DNA of 64,000 bases from Smithellaceae bacterium (GCA_030690945.1 JAUYFM010000015.1:1-64000); one strand, 5' to 3'. Positions 17,120 through 29,380 are shown, numbered from the stretch's first letter. Notes: generated from the letters alone by a model not told the origin. Program-made: numbers and translations.

Positions 17120-19639
17120 ATGCTGGGTGTAATTCTCAAAAAAATAGTAGGAACAAAAAATGATCGAGAATTAAAGCGATTATCCATACTGTTAAACGAA
17201 GTTAACGGCTTTGAAACAAACCTGATGTCGCTCAGTGATGCGCAATTAATGGAAAAGACGTCCTATTTTAAGGAAAAGCTTAAAAGCGGATTAACGCTTG
17301 ATGATATCCTGTCAGAGGCGTTTGCGGTGGCCAGAGAAGCGTCCCGCAGGACGCTAATGATGCGTCCTTTCGATGTGCAGGTTATCGGCGGGATTGTTTT
17401 GCATGAAGGCAAAATAGCGGAAATGAAGACCGGAGAAGGTAAAACGCTCGCCGCAACGATGCCGTTATATCTAAACGCTTTGGAAGGCAAAGGTTGCCAT
17501 GTCGTTACGGTCAATGATTATCTCGCCCGCCGCGACGCGGACTGGATGGGCCCTATTTATCATTTTCTGGGATTAACGGTTGGCGTCATTGTGCATGGCA
17601 TGGATGACGACGAGCGCCGAAAGGCTTATGGTGAGGATATCACCTATGGTACCAATAACGAATTCGGCTTTGATTATCTTCGCGACAATATGAAATTCAG
17701 TCTCGAAGATTATGTTCAGCGGGAATTCAATTTCGCGATCGTCGATGAAGTTGATAGTATTCTGATTGATGAGGCCCGCACCCCGCTCATTATTTCCGGG
17801 GCTTCGGAAGAATCAACGGATAAATATTATAAAATAAACCAGATTATTCCGCGTTTAAAAAAAGACCAAGATTACACCATTGAAGAAAAAAGCAAAACAG
17901 TTGTCATGACCGAAGAAGGTGTGGCTAGTGTTGAAAAATATTTAAATATCCAGAATCTATACGAGCCGAAAAACATTGAAATTGTTCATCACGTCAATCA
18001 GGCCCTGCGCGCTCACACATTATTTAAATGTGATGTGGATTATCTGGTCAAAGATGGCCAGGTGATTATCGTCGATGAATTCACCGGGCGAGTCATGCCG
18101 GGCAGGCGTTACAGCGATGGTCTGCATCAGGCGCTCGAAGCAAAAGAGAAAGTAAAGATCGAAAAAGAAAATCAAACACTCGCATCCATTACGTTCCAGA
18201 ATTATTTTAGAATGTATAAAAAGCTGGCGGGGATGACGGGTACTGCCGATACCGAAGCCGCCGAGTTCAAGAAAATTTACAATCTTGAAGTTTTGGTCAT
18301 GCCGACCAATATGCCGATGATCCGTCAGGATCATAATGACTTGATTTATAAGACGGAGCAGGAAAAAATCAAAGCCGTCATTGAAGAAGTGAAGACTTTA
18401 AACAAAGCCAAACGTCCCGTCCTGATCGGCACCATTTCCATTGAGAAATCTGAACTCTTGGGTAAGCATCTTACTCGGGCAGGGGTAAAGCATCATGTTC
18501 TGAACGCAAAAAATCATGAAAGAGAGGCAGAAATCGTCGCCCAGGCAGGGCAACCTGGTCAGGTCACTATCTCCACAAATATGGCCGGCCGCGGTACGGA
18601 TATTAAGCTTGGTGAAAATGTCGCCGAATTGGGCGGCCTGCATATTTTGGGAACAGAAAGGCATGAAAGCCGCCGCATTGACAATCAGTTAAGGGGAAGA
18701 GCAGGTCGTCAGGGAGACAACGGATCGTCGCGTTTCTATCTTTCCCTGGAAGATGATTTACTGCGGGTCTTCGGAGCCGACAGAATCTCCTCCGTCATGG
18801 ATACAGTCGGGATTGAAGAAGGTCAGCCTATCGAACATAAATACATTTCGCGCGCGATTGAAAACGCTCAGAAGCGGGTGGAAGGCCAGAATTTTGATAT
18901 CCGAAAACATCTGCTCGACTATGACGACGTGATGAACAACCAAAGAAAAGTTGTCTATGAGCAGCGGAAAAAAGTATTGCGAGGAGATAACTTATGGTCT
19001 GATGTTGAAGAGATGGTTGAAGAAATTACCGGCGATCTTTTATTGGAGTTTGCGGAAGATAAAAATCACCCTACTGATTGGAATCTCAAATCTCTTGATG
19101 ATGCATTATTCAAACAATTTAATTTACGTTTGGATGTCGTGAATGCAAAAGATATGAATTCCGTCGAAGCCATCCGTGATTTCATTCTGCAGAATGTTCA
19201 GCAATATCTGCGTGATAAAGAAAAAGAATTTGGTCCGGACATGACGACTTATCTTATGAAAGTCATCATGTTGCAGGCCATTGATACCCATTGGAAAGAA
19301 CATTTGCTGTCCATGGATCATTTAAGGGAAGGCATCGGTTTACGCGGTTACGGCCAGAAAGATCCGGTAAGAGAATATCAGCGTGAAGGATATGCCATGT
19401 TTATGGAGATGATCAGCCGCATTAAAATGGATACGCTCGAAAAACTTTGCATGGTCAGAATACAAAAAGAGGAAGAAATCGAAGAAATAAGACAGAAGCA
19501 GAAACAGGATTACGTCCTGAGTCGCGGTGAAGACACACCGATGAATCAAACCGTCAAGCGGGAGAGTGAGAAGGTTGGCCGGAACGATCCTTGTCCTTGC
19601 GGCAGCGGCAAAAAATACAAAAAATGTTGCGGTGCTTAA
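17120..19639 (+). CDS. secA: Protein translocase ATPase SecA
   Basis: Motor that drives preproteins through SecYEG. 839 residues with N-terminal Walker A TGEGKT (around 103-108), [11 protein letters not shown] (around 208-218), the preprotein cross-linking domain, second motor half with [15 protein letters not shown] and [10 protein letters not shown], helical scaffold ([12 protein letters not shown]), and the C-terminal zinc module [14 protein letters not shown] that binds SecB and ribosomes. The ribosome-binding site AAGGTG lies 4 bases from ATG. Followed by argJ after only about 20 bases. Confidence 0.98.
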   Translation: MLGVILKKIVGTKNDRELKRLSILLNEVNGFETNLMSLSDAQLMEKTSYFKEKLKSGLTLDDILSEAFAVAREASRRTLMMRPFDVQVIGGIVLHEGKIAEMKTGEGKTLAATMPLYLNALEGKGCHVVTVNDYLARRDADWMGPIYHFLGLTVGVIVHGMDDDERRKAYGEDITYGTNNEFGFDYLRDNMKFSLEDYVQREFNFAIVDEVDSILIDEARTPLIISGASEESTDKYYKINQIIPRLKKDQDYTIEEKSKTVVMTEEGVASVEKYLNIQNLYEPKNIEIVHHVNQALRAHTLFKCDVDYLVKDGQVIIVDEFTGRVMPGRRYSDGLHQALEAKEKVKIEKENQTLASITFQNYFRMYKKLAGMTGTADTEAAEFKKIYNLEVLVMPTNMPMIRQDHNDLIYKTEQEKIKAVIEEVKTLNKAKRPVLIGTISIEKSELLGKHLTRAGVKHHVLNAKNHEREAEIVAQAGQPGQVTISTNMAGRGTDIKLGENVAELGGLHILGTERHESRRIDNQLRGRAGRQGDNGSSRFYLSLEDDLLRVFGADRISSVMDTVGIEEGQPIEHKYISRAIENAQKRVEGQNFDIRKHLLDYDDVMNNQRKVVYEQRKKVLRGDNLWSDVEEMVEEITGDLLLEFAEDKNHPTDWNLKSLDDALFKQFNLRLDVVNAKDMNSVEAIRDFILQNVQQYLRDKEKEFGPDMTTYLMKVIMLQAIDTHWKEHLLSMDHLREGIGLRGYGQKDPVREYQREGYAMFMEMISRIKMDTLEKLCMVRIQKEEEIEEIRQKQKQDYVLSRGEDTPMNQTVKRESEKVGRNDPCPCGSGKKYKKCCGA

Positions 19640-19660
19640 GTCTTTAGAGGAGTGGCAGTG

Positions 19661-20860
19661 ATGGTGAAATCGACGCTTAAAATTAGTGTTCCCGGTTTTT
19701 TAGCCAATGGAGTTTCCGTAGGCATTAAAGGTGGCGACCAAAAGGATTTGGGGCTGATCTATTCCACAGTTCCGGCAAAGGTAGCCGCGCTATTTACGAA
19801 AAATACTTTCAAGGCCGCACCGGTTTTAATTGATGCGGAGAGGGTCAAAAGAGGAATAGCGCAAGCAATTATCACCAACAGCGGCTGTGCCAACGCGGCG
19901 ACCGGAAAAGAGGGCATGGTGGACGCATTGGCTGTCTCTTCGGCTGCGGCCAGGCAATTAAAAATTCCCGAAGAGCATCTTCTGGTTTGTTCGACGGGGG
20001 TGATCGGTAAAAGGCTTCCTGTTAAGAAAATTGAAAACGGCATCGGCAAGCTGGTCAAGGGTCTCAACGAATTGGGTATCGAAGATGCCGAAGCGGCCAT
20101 GATGACAACGGATAAGTATCCCAAAATAGCCATTCGCAAAGGCATTGTTGGCGCGAAGGATATCACGATTTGCGGGATTGCCAAAGGCGCCGGCATGATT
20201 GAACCGAATATGGCAACGTTGCTGACTTACGTGATGACTGACGCATTAATTGACGCCAAGGCGCTCAATACAGTATTTCATCAGGTGATTGATTCCACAT
20301 TCAACGCCATCAGCGTTGATGGCTGTATGAGCACCAATGACACGGCCATAATTCTAGCCAACGGTCTGGCCGGAAACAATCCGTTGGAGAGGGCTCAGGC
20401 GCGCCTCCAGAGGTTTCGAGAAATGCTGACGGATGTCTTGTCCGAACTGTCTTGTGCCGTAGTTAAAGATGGCGAGGGTGCTACAAAATTTATAACCATT
20501 GTGGTTGACGGCGCTAAATCAAAATCCGATGCGAGGCGTGTCGCCTATGCGGTTGCCAATTCTAACCTTGTCAAAACAGCTTTTTTTGGTGAAGACCCCA
20601 ACTGGGGCAGAATTATTGCCGCTATTGGCTCTTCGGGAATACCGTTGGAAAAAGAAAAGATTAGTTTATCAATTGGGAATATGACTGTATTTTCACAGGA
20701 TTCACCTGCCAATATCTCGCTTTCTAAATTGAAAGAAATCTTTCAAGGTGGCAAAATTGATATCCGCGTCGGTCTGGGAGGCGGCGATAAATCCTATTCG
20801 GTTTGTACATCGGATCTTTCATACGATTATGTTAAAATCAACGCTGATTATTCAACATGA
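19661..20860 (+). CDS. argJ: Bifunctional glutamate N-acetyltransferase / amino-acid N-acetyltransferase
   Basis: Transfers acetyl from N-acetylornithine to glutamate, closing the cyclic arginine pathway, and in many species also makes N-acetylglutamate from acetyl-CoA. The precursor self-cleaves before the nucleophilic threonine in the ATLLTY motif (T186 here), giving alpha and beta chains. Also seen: TNSGCANA, CSTGVIG, KGAGMI and DPNWGRI. Start: ATG 19661 has an AGAGGAG site 8 bases away; upstream in-frame GTGs (19652, 19658) are closer to or inside it. 399 residues, normal length. Tightly follows secA, with no other arg gene nearby. Confidence 0.95.
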   Translation: MVKSTLKISVPGFLANGVSVGIKGGDQKDLGLIYSTVPAKVAALFTKNTFKAAPVLIDAERVKRGIAQAIITNSGCANAATGKEGMVDALAVSSAAARQLKIPEEHLLVCSTGVIGKRLPVKKIENGIGKLVKGLNELGIEDAEAAMMTTDKYPKIAIRKGIVGAKDITICGIAKGAGMIEPNMATLLTYVMTDALIDAKALNTVFHQVIDSTFNAISVDGCMSTNDTAIILANGLAGNNPLERAQARLQRFREMLTDVLSELSCAVVKDGEGATKFITIVVDGAKSKSDARRVAYAVANSNLVKTAFFGEDPNWGRIIAAIGSSGIPLEKEKISLSIGNMTVFSQDSPANISLSKLKEIFQGGKIDIRVGLGGGDKSYSVCTSDLSYDYVKINADYST

Positions 20861-21041
20861 GAAAATGAATAAAATATACTAATTTTATTGCCGAAAAAGT
20901 TATTTTATCTTGAACAATTCGATTATTTGTGGTAATTCCCGCAAAATTTCACACATCCTCTGATTGACGGCATGTTGCTTAGAAATTAAGTGTGTCGCGC
21001 AAGATGATGGGGGTGGCGGAAAAAAACAAAGGAGAAAAAAT

Positions 21042-21854
21042 ATGTCAGCAATTTCAATGAAACTGTTACTCGAGGCCGGTGTCCATTTCGGGCATCAAAC
21101 CAACAAATGGAACCCCAAGATGAAACCCTATATCTTCGGGGCGCGCAACAACATCTACATTATTGACTTACAGCAAACCGTTGGTATGTTTCAGACGGCC
21201 TATAACTTTGTTGTAGACACGGTCAGCCAGGGGAAAGAAATTCTTTTTGTCGGAACCAAGAAACAATCGCAGGAAGCAATCCGGGAAGAAGCGTTGCGCT
21301 GCGGCATGCCGTTTGTCAATCAGCGGTGGCTGGGGGGTATGTTGACCAATTTTGTCACCATTAAAAAAAGCATTGATCGCTTAAACAGTTTAAACAAGAT
21401 GTTTGCCGACGATTCCATCAAGGCTTTCCCCAAAAAAGAAATCACCAAACTGCAAAAGGAAATGGATAAAATGGAAAATGTTTTAGGTGGTATCAAAAAC
21501 ATGAAATCCCATCCTGCAGCAGTTTTCATTGTTGATCCCAACCGGGAACACATTACCGTCCTGGAAGCGAAGAAATTGAAAGTTCCGTTGGTCGCTATTG
21601 TCGATACCAATTGCGATCCGACGGATATTGATTATATCATTCCGGGAAATGATGATGCCATTCGGGCCATAAAATTGTTTGCCTCGAAATTTGCTGATGC
21701 GGTTTTAGAAGGCAAAAAGCGATTCGAAGAGAAGCTGACTGCCGAATCCAACAAAGAAGCAGGGGTAGCTGTGGTGGAAAATAAAGATGCCGAAGCGGAT
21801 ATTCCAGAAAGCGTCGAGATGGAAAATGTTTCTTCTGCCGGAACGGACAAGTAG
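21042..21854 (+). CDS. rpsB: 30S ribosomal protein S2
   Basis: 270 residues beginning [26 protein letters not shown], the S2 signature, with [26 protein letters not shown] and [19 protein letters not shown]. Start ATG 21042 has an AAAGGAG site; the frame is open upstream but lacks S2 similarity. The 181-base gap before it holds several partial promoter matches (for example TTGACG 20964-20969) but none clear enough to call. First gene of the conserved rpsB-tsf-pyrH-frr block. Confidence 0.98.
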   Translation: MSAISMKLLLEAGVHFGHQTNKWNPKMKPYIFGARNNIYIIDLQQTVGMFQTAYNFVVDTVSQGKEILFVGTKKQSQEAIREEALRCGMPFVNQRWLGGMLTNFVTIKKSIDRLNSLNKMFADDSIKAFPKKEITKLQKEMDKMENVLGGIKNMKSHPAAVFIVDPNREHITVLEAKKLKVPLVAIVDTNCDPTDIDYIIPGNDDAIRAIKLFASKFADAVLEGKKRFEEKLTAESNKEAGVAVVENKDAEADIPESVEMENVSSAGTDK

Positions 21855-21910
21855 TGAACTCGCAAGACTTGGGACAAAAGTATAGTTAAGGAATAGAATT
21901 TTAGGAGGAT

Positions 21911-23247
<1,337 letters not shown>

Positions 23248-23249
23248 TC

Positions 23250-23807
23250 ATGAAAGAGCAGATTTTTCAGAAATTCAAGGATGAGATGGAAAAAACAATA
23301 TCTTCTCTGGAAAAATCATTCAGCAGAGTAAGAACTGGTCGAGCGTCTGTTTCACTGCTGGATGGCATCAAGGTTGATTATTATGGAGCACCAACCCCGA
23401 TTGCCCAGGTGGCTACTCTTTCGGTGCCGGAAAGCCGCCTCATCGTGATTGCGCCCTGGGATGCGACCGCCATCGGTGCGATTGAAAAAGCGATTCAGAA
23501 GTCCGATTTGGGTTTGATGCCTTCCAGCGACGGCAAGATCATTCGCCTGTCCATTCCGCAATTAACGGAGGAGAGGCGCAAGGAACTTGTGAAAGTTGTT
23601 AAAAAAATGGCGGAGGAAGGTAAAGTTAAATTGCGCAACGAACGTCGCGATGCCAACGAAGCGTTAAAAGATTTAAAAAAGAATAATAAAATGGCTGAGG
23701 ACGAACTTTTCAGCGCTCAGGATGAAGTTCAAAAATTAACGGACCGCTATATTGAAAAGACAGATAAGATTCTGGCGGCCAAAGAAAAAGAAATCATGGA
23801 GATTTAA
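23250..23807 (+). CDS. frr: Ribosome recycling factor
   Basis: Splits post-termination ribosomes together with EF-G. Exactly 185 residues, as in E. coli, when started at ATG 23250, which has TAGGAG 7 bases upstream; an ATG at 23244 would sit on the SD. Signature segments: [52 protein letters not shown] and VRNxRRDAN-like [13 protein letters not shown]. The cognate EF-G genes are also in this window (45431, 51948). Confidence 0.98.
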   Translation: MKEQIFQKFKDEMEKTISSLEKSFSRVRTGRASVSLLDGIKVDYYGAPTPIAQVATLSVPESRLIVIAPWDATAIGAIEKAIQKSDLGLMPSSDGKIIRLSIPQLTEERRKELVKVVKKMAEEGKVKLRNERRDANEALKDLKKNNKMAEDELFSAQDEVQKLTDRYIEKTDKILAAKEKEIMEI

Positions 23808-23830
23808 ATCCAATCGCAGAAATACATCAC

Positions 23831-23862
23831 AATGGGGAGTCAAAAGCTCCCCATTTGTTTTT
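23831..23862 (+). terminator. Terminator of the rpsB-tsf-pyrH-frr operon
   Basis: Perfect 9-bp stem AATGGGGAG (23831-23839) with CTCCCCATT (23847-23855), 7-base loop, then TTTGTTTTT. Confidence 0.92.
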
Positions 23863-23881
23863 GAGGATATATTGAATCGAA

Positions 23882-24619
23882 ATGTTAAAAATTGATCAAA
23901 ATAACTTACCCCGACACATAGCAATTATTATGGACGGTAATGGGCGTTGGGCAAAACAGCACACGATGGGACGAATTCGAGGCCATAAAAAAGGGGCTCA
24001 GGCCGTCAAGACAACAGTGACAGCGTGTCGTGAAATTGGGATTCAATGCTTGACTCTATTTGCTTTCTCCTCTGAAAACTGGGGCAGGCCCAACGAGGAA
24101 GTTAACGCCTTAATGTCTTTGCTTGCAGACTATTTGGACAAAGAAGCGCCAACACTTCAAAAACAGGAAATCATGCTGACGACCATCGGAGATGTTGAAC
24201 GACTCTATCCTTCGGTGAAAAAAAAGCTTCTTGAGGTGAAAAAACTAACCGAAAAAAATCGTAAAATGGTATTGAATCTGGCATTAAGTTACGGTAGCCG
24301 GGATGAGATTATTTTTGCTGTCAAAAAGATGATTTCAGATAACCGGGAAGGAAAACTTAATGTCGATGATATAGACAATGATACGGTTGGATCTTATTTA
24401 TATACGAACAACATTCCTGATCCCGATCTGTTAATTCGGACCAGCGGCGAATATCGTATCAGTAATTTTCTTCTCTGGCAGCTGGCTTACTCGGAACTTT
24501 ATTTTACGGATGTCTTATGGCCTGATTTTAAAAAGGACGATTTGTTAACGGCGATTGCTGTTTACCAGAGCCGCGAACGACGTTTCGGATTAACGAGCGA
24601 GCAAATCAACGACAAATAG
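23882..24619 (+). CDS. uppS: Undecaprenyl (ditrans,polycis) diphosphate synthase
   Basis: Adds isoprene units from IPP to farnesyl-PP to build the C55 carrier lipid of peptidoglycan and LPS synthesis. 245 residues with HIAIIMDGNGRWAKQ (catalytic D18), FAFSSENWGRP, and the C-terminal RTSGEYRISNFLLWQLAYSE. First of a five-gene run uppS-cdsA-dxr-rseP-tsaB after the frr terminator. The same carrier lipid is used by the arn operon in this window. Confidence 0.97.
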   Translation: MLKIDQNNLPRHIAIIMDGNGRWAKQHTMGRIRGHKKGAQAVKTTVTACREIGIQCLTLFAFSSENWGRPNEEVNALMSLLADYLDKEAPTLQKQEIMLTTIGDVERLYPSVKKKLLEVKKLTEKNRKMVLNLALSYGSRDEIIFAVKKMISDNREGKLNVDDIDNDTVGSYLYTNNIPDPDLLIRTSGEYRISNFLLWQLAYSELYFTDVLWPDFKKDDLLTAIAVYQSRERRFGLTSEQINDK

Positions 24620-24640
24620 TTTTTTATACAAAGGGCAAAA

Positions 24641-25456
24641 ATGGTTATACAAAATTCGAATCTGCAAAGATGGCTGACCGGTATTATTTTAGCTGTGGCA
24701 TTGCTTCTGGTTATCGTATTTGGCCCTTTGGAATTATTGGCTGCGGTGATTACACTGTGTATTATCGGCGGTGTTTGGGAATATAACGGCATTGTTTTTG
24801 GCCATGGCTTTCTGAAAGAAAAAGTTGAAAGCCTGCTGTTTGCAATTCTCATTCCCGGGGTTGTGCTCTTCGGGGATGCCCAATTGTTAGTTGCCCTCCT
24901 TGTTTTTGCGATTATTGCCGTATTTATTGTTTTTCTCTGGAAAGTCAATGAAACCAACTTTGATGTGTCTTCTGTGGCTAAAGTTATTTTTGGGATGGTT
25001 TATATTCCGTTACTGACGTCGCATTTTATCCTGCTTCGAAAACTGGACAGCGGCATCTACTGGATCTTACTGGTGCTGGTCATTGCAATTGTTGGTGATA
25101 CTGTGGCGCTTTATGTGGGTAAGTCCTTCGGTAAAAGAAAGCTGATTCCATTGGTAAGTCCGGGTAAAACTGTCGAAGGCACTATCGGACTTATTGTGGG
25201 CGGCACAATAGCTGCCTGCATATTTGGATACTATTTGATGCCCCGGATCTCATTAATCCACTTTCTGATTCTCGGTTGTGTGGCCGGTATCATCGGACAG
25301 TTGGGCGACCTTTGCGAATCCGCCATCAAAAGAAATTATGGCAGAAAGGACGCCAGTTCGCTGTTGCCCGGGCACGGGGGACTGATGGACCGGATGGACA
25401 GTCTGATCTTCGTGGCTCCCTTTGTTTATTATTACCGGATTTTTGTGATCGGCTAA
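24641..25456 (+). CDS. cdsA: Phosphatidate cytidylyltransferase (CDP-diacylglycerol synthase)
   Basis: Activates phosphatidic acid with CTP for phospholipid synthesis. 271 residues, seven to eight membrane helices. The signature spans about residues 222-250: SAIKRNYGRKDASSLLPGHGG followed by LMDRMDSL, with the metal-binding aspartates intact, preceded by SPGKTVEG. Its stop overlaps the dxr start (TAATG). Confidence 0.96.
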   Translation: MVIQNSNLQRWLTGIILAVALLLVIVFGPLELLAAVITLCIIGGVWEYNGIVFGHGFLKEKVESLLFAILIPGVVLFGDAQLLVALLVFAIIAVFIVFLWKVNETNFDVSSVAKVIFGMVYIPLLTSHFILLRKLDSGIYWILLVLVIAIVGDTVALYVGKSFGKRKLIPLVSPGKTVEGTIGLIVGGTIAACIFGYYLMPRISLIHFLILGCVAGIIGQLGDLCESAIKRNYGRKDASSLLPGHGGLMDRMDSLIFVAPFVYYYRIFVIG

Positions 25457-26622
25457 TGAAGAAAATAACTCTTTTAGGATCGACAGGGTCCATCGGTGTC
25501 AGCGCGCTGGATGTTATCGAGAAAAATCCCAAAAAATTTAAAGTCATGGCGCTTGCGGCAGGCCAAAATATTCGACTTCTGGCCAAACAGGTTTTAAAAT
25601 TTCAGCCTGAGATCGTTGCGGTTCGAGCCAGACAAGACGCTGAGCGATTACGCCAAATCCTGGGCCTTAAGAATAATATTCCAATCCTTTACGATGAAAC
25701 GGGGGTTGAAGAAGTTGCTTCCTATCCACCTTCCGATATGGTTATTTCAGCCATTTCCGGCGCAGCAGGCCTGAAACCAACACTGGCGGCGATAGAAGCG
25801 GGGAAAGACATTGCATTGGCGAATAAAGAAACCATGGTAGTCGCAGGGCTACTCGTTACAAAAAAAGCTAAGGTAAAAAAGATTAACATTTTTCCCGTGG
25901 ATAGTGAGCACAGCGCGATATTTCAATGTTTGGAAGGACAGAAGCCGCAATCATTGCGCCGGATTATTTTAACGGCATCCGGCGGCCCTTTTTTTAATTT
26001 CTCTAAGGATGATCTGAAGAAAGTGACATTGGAACAGGCGCTCAAGCATCCGCGCTGGAAAATGGGCCGAAAAATCACGATTGATTCGGCATCCCTGATG
26101 AATAAAGGACTGGAAGTTATTGAGGCAAAATGGTTGTTTAATCTGGACATCGGCCATATCGATGTTTTAATTCATCCGCAGAGTGTGGTTCATTCGCTGA
26201 TTGAACTTCTTGACGGATCAGTTTTAGCGCAACTGGGTATTGCTGATATGAGAATACCGATTGCGTATGCTTTGACCTATCCGGATCGTATGATAAATGA
26301 CCTGCCAAGATTAAATCTGGCGAAGACAGGCCATCTGGAATTTTATCCACCGGATATGAAGAAATTTCCGTGCCTGGGGCTTGCGTATGAGGCCGGACGC
26401 ATAGGAGAAACGGCTCCTGCGGCATTGAATGCAGCCAACGAAGTTGCCGTTGCCGCGTTTATTGAAAATAAAATTTGCTTTAATGATCTCCCCAAAGTAA
26501 TAGAAAAAGTATTGGATAAGCACCAGACACAACGCAATCCATCTCTGGAAGATATCCTTGATGTCGATAGCGAAGCCAGAATACAAGCGGAAAACATTAT
26601 TAAAAAGTTAAAGAAAGGATGA
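25456..26622 (+). CDS. dxr: 1-deoxy-D-xylulose-5-phosphate reductoisomerase
   Basis: Second step of the MEP isoprenoid pathway, making 2-C-methylerythritol 4-phosphate with NADPH. 388 residues: GSTGSIG at 8-14 (NADPH site), LANKETMV, VDSEHSAIFQCL (metal-binding DSEH), SASLMNKGLEVIEAKWLF and HPQSVVHSLI. The frame is open further upstream inside cdsA, but ATG 25456 overlapping the cdsA stop gives the correct N-terminus. It supplies precursors for UppS two genes upstream. Confidence 0.97.
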   Translation: MKKITLLGSTGSIGVSALDVIEKNPKKFKVMALAAGQNIRLLAKQVLKFQPEIVAVRARQDAERLRQILGLKNNIPILYDETGVEEVASYPPSDMVISAISGAAGLKPTLAAIEAGKDIALANKETMVVAGLLVTKKAKVKKINIFPVDSEHSAIFQCLEGQKPQSLRRIILTASGGPFFNFSKDDLKKVTLEQALKHPRWKMGRKITIDSASLMNKGLEVIEAKWLFNLDIGHIDVLIHPQSVVHSLIELLDGSVLAQLGIADMRIPIAYALTYPDRMINDLPRLNLAKTGHLEFYPPDMKKFPCLGLAYEAGRIGETAPAALNAANEVAVAAFIENKICFNDLPKVIEKVLDKHQTQRNPSLEDILDVDSEARIQAENIIKKLKKG

Positions 26623-26626
26623 TAGT

Positions 26627-27718
26627 TTGGTTACCTTAATTTCATTTATCGTTTTGCTGGGCATTTTGATTTTTGTTCATGAGCTGGGCCATTTTCTGGC
26701 CGCACGCATCGGGGGAGTAGGGGTTCTTAAATTTTCCCTGGGCTTTGGACCTAAAATTGTTGGAAAAAAAATAGGGGAGACAGAGTATGTCCTTTCCTGG
26801 ATACCCTTGGGTGGATATGTCAAACTGTTGGGTGAATCCGGTACGGAAGAATTGCTGCCGGAAGATAAGGAAAGGTCGTTTTTTAAACAACCAACCTGGA
26901 AGCGCTTACTCATTGTGCTGGCGGGGCCGGTTTTTAATTTTCTCCTGGCCATTGTCATTTTCTTTATTGTTTTTATGTATGGACTACCTAACCTCATTCC
27001 CGTCATCGGACAGATGTCACCGGGGTCTTCTGCCTTGGAGGCAGGCCTTGTCACCGGTGATAAGATTCTAGCGCTAAATGATGAAAAGATAACTTATTGG
27101 GAAGAGATAAAACCAATTATAACAAAGAGTAAAGGTATTGATATTAAAGTAGTCGTTCAACGTGGGAATGAGGAGAAGATTTTCACCGTAAAACCGAAAT
27201 TGTCCAAGGCAAAGAATATTTTCGGTGAAGAAGAATCGACCTACCTGATAGGTGTCTCGCCTGCAGGCAATGTGGTCATTGAAAGAAAAAATCCTCTGAT
27301 GGCCATTGTTTCTTCAGTCGGTAAGACATGGGAAATAAGCAAGTTGACGGTTATTTCCGTCGTAAAAATGATTGAAGGGGTTATATCACCCAGGACGCTG
27401 GGCGGACCCATTTTTATTGCACAGGTGGCGGGAGCTCAGGTCAAAGAAGGTCTTGTCCCGTTTATTCTTTTTATGGCCATCCTTTCGATTAACCTGGGGG
27501 TAATTAATTTGTTCCCCATCCCTGTTTTGGATGGAGGGCATATATTCTTTTATCTCATCGAGATGGTGACCCGAAGAGAAATTCCAATTAAAATTAAAGA
27601 AATATCTCAGCAAATCGGTTTTGTCATATTATTGATGCTAATGATTTTTGTCATCATGATCGATATTGAACGGCTCAATATCAAACCGATCAATGATGTT
27701 TTGAAATTTTTTAAGTAA
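26627..27718 (+). CDS. rseP: Site-2 intramembrane metalloprotease RseP
   Basis: Membrane zinc protease that cuts anti-sigma factors and leftover signal peptides within the bilayer. 363 residues, four helices, HELGH at 17-21 (zinc and catalytic Glu), FSLGFGPK after it, one PDZ domain (about 105-190; E. coli RseP has two), and the C-terminal NLFPIPVLDGGH with the third zinc ligand. It starts at TTG 26627 with AAAGGA upstream; the following codon GTT is not a start. Gap to dxr is 4 bases. Confidence 0.95.
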   Translation: MVTLISFIVLLGILIFVHELGHFLAARIGGVGVLKFSLGFGPKIVGKKIGETEYVLSWIPLGGYVKLLGESGTEELLPEDKERSFFKQPTWKRLLIVLAGPVFNFLLAIVIFFIVFMYGLPNLIPVIGQMSPGSSALEAGLVTGDKILALNDEKITYWEEIKPIITKSKGIDIKVVVQRGNEEKIFTVKPKLSKAKNIFGEEESTYLIGVSPAGNVVIERKNPLMAIVSSVGKTWEISKLTVISVVKMIEGVISPRTLGGPIFIAQVAGAQVKEGLVPFILFMAILSINLGVINLFPIPVLDGGHIFFYLIEMVTRREIPIKIKEISQQIGFVILLMLMIFVIMIDIERLNIKPINDVLKFFK

Positions 27719-27719
27719 T

Positions 27720-28409
27720 ATGTTGACATTAGCTTTTGATACCTCTTCGAAAACAGCCTCAGTCTCCCTGTTACGGGATAAAACTGTTTTATATGATACG
27801 ATTATCAATAAAGGTCTGAACCATTCTGAAGTACTTCTTCCGGCCATTGACGAAGCATGCCTTCTCACGGGTATTCAATTGCCTGAAATTGATTTGTTCG
27901 CCTGCACACTGGGTCCCGGATCATTTACCGGTTTACGCATTGGCGTCAGCACTCTCAAGGGATTAATGCTGTCAACGGGAAAACCGGCGGCGGGTATTTC
28001 AACACTTGCCGCGCTGGCTCTCAATGTGCAAAAAAAAGAAAATATTATCTGTTCGATGATGGATGCCGGTCGCGGGCAAGTGTATCTTGCTTACTACCAA
28101 TATGACAAAGATGGTATTTTAAGGCAGCTTGAAGCCGCAAGAACCCTTGATCCGCAAAGCATTTCTTATTCCTATGAAGAGGACGTGATATATGTCGGTG
28201 ACGGTGCAATTAAATATGCCGACTTGATCAGTTCTTTTTCAACTAAAAATAAAATAGCCTCTGCGGAACAACAATTTATATGCGCTTCAGCCGTGGGAGT
28301 TCTGGCGATAGAAAAATATCGTCGCAATGATTTGCTTGATTTGGCAACATCTGTCCCTGTTTATTTACGTTCGGCCGATGCCGAACTGAAAAAAGGAACT
28401 TTACCTTAG
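27720..28409 (+). CDS. tsaB: tRNA threonylcarbamoyladenosine biosynthesis protein TsaB
   Basis: Non-catalytic partner of TsaD needed for t6A37 modification of ANN-decoding tRNAs. 229 residues of ASKHA fold: LAFDTSSKTASVSL, LNHSEVLLPAID, and GPGSFTGLRIGVSTLKGL. It starts one base after the rseP stop, so it is in the same transcript. The rest of the Tsa machinery is outside the window. Confidence 0.95.
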   Translation: MLTLAFDTSSKTASVSLLRDKTVLYDTIINKGLNHSEVLLPAIDEACLLTGIQLPEIDLFACTLGPGSFTGLRIGVSTLKGLMLSTGKPAAGISTLAALALNVQKKENIICSMMDAGRGQVYLAYYQYDKDGILRQLEAARTLDPQSISYSYEEDVIYVGDGAIKYADLISSFSTKNKIASAEQQFICASAVGVLAIEKYRRNDLLDLATSVPVYLRSADAELKKGTLP

Positions 28410-28488
28410 AGATATTATCACCTAACCATTCTATTTTATTTAAGATCATATTTTTATACAGCAAAACAAAAAGCAGGCGGTATTTAAG

Positions 28489-29358
28489 ATGAATGTCTTA
28501 ATTTTTCGAAAAAAAATTCGATCAGGAACAGGAAAATGGTCGGGAATATTCATATCGCAAGTAACGGTTTTCTTTTTAATGGCATTTATAGTATGGCCAT
28601 ATCCGATCCATTCGGAAGATATACTGCAGCGACAGTTTAAGCTCTCACCCTTATTGAAAACTAGGGCTCCAATCGCGTCTGTTGATGTTAAAAACACTTA
28701 TCCTCACGATACCGGGGCATTCACACAAGGATTGTTTTTTCATCAGGGCTGTTTTTATGAATCAACCGGCCTTAACGGGAAATCTTCTTTATCCAGAAAA
28801 GAAGTGAAAACCGGAAAAAGTTTGCAAGAAGTCAAAATAGCCGAGGAGTATTTTGGCGAGGGAATTGCCTTGCTGAAGGAAAAAATTTATCAGCTGACAT
28901 GGCAGAATGAAACGCTTCTGATTTATGATGCACGGTCTTTCAAGGAAATCAGGAAAATAGGCTATCGGGGAGAAGGTTGGGGGTTAACCTCTGACGGTAA
29001 ACATTTGCTGAAGAGCAACGGGTCATCAACTATCACGTTTCATGATCCGGATTCGTTCAAGGTGGTTAGGGAAATTCGTGTCCTTGACGGCGATACTCCT
29101 GTTGGCCATCTCAATGAACTGGAGTTCATTAAAGGGGAAATATGGGCGAATATTTTCGCGGAAGACATGATTGTCCGGATTTCCCCCGAAAACGGTAAGG
29201 TGACGGGCTGGATTAATTTGTCATCACTTCGTTCTTATCTTCCCCGGAATGCACAGGTAGATGTGCCAAACGGCATAGCCTATGATGCGAAGAGAGATCG
29301 TATTTTTGTGACAGGCAAATACTGGCCTAAATTATTTGAAGTCCAACTATCAAAGTAA
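28489..29358 (+). CDS. Glutaminyl-peptide cyclotransferase, plant/bacterial type
   Basis: A 289-residue exported protein of the five-bladed beta-propeller glutamine cyclotransferase family, which converts N-terminal Gln to pyroglutamate. An N-terminal hydrophobic segment (about 24-42) is a signal peptide or anchor. Propeller marks: YPHDTGAFTQGLFF, FYESTGLNGKSSL, YFGEGIALL, QLTWQNE, GEGWGLTSDG, NELEFIKGEIWANIF and PNGIAYDAKRDRIFVTGKYWP. These match the family consensus through the whole domain. It is 79 bases after tsaB and followed by a separate adk promoter. The natural substrate in bacteria is not known. Confidence 0.9.
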   Translation: MNVLIFRKKIRSGTGKWSGIFISQVTVFFLMAFIVWPYPIHSEDILQRQFKLSPLLKTRAPIASVDVKNTYPHDTGAFTQGLFFHQGCFYESTGLNGKSSLSRKEVKTGKSLQEVKIAEEYFGEGIALLKEKIYQLTWQNETLLIYDARSFKEIRKIGYRGEGWGLTSDGKHLLKSNGSSTITFHDPDSFKVVREIRVLDGDTPVGHLNELEFIKGEIWANIFAEDMIVRISPENGKVTGWINLSSLRSYLPRNAQVDVPNGIAYDAKRDRIFVTGKYWPKLFEVQLSK

Positions 29359-29380
29359 ATGGTTTAAAACCTTAATTAAC

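Noticed and set aside
20964-21041. Upstream extension of rpsB
   Set aside because: The extra residues lack S2 similarity and the strong SD is at ATG 21042.
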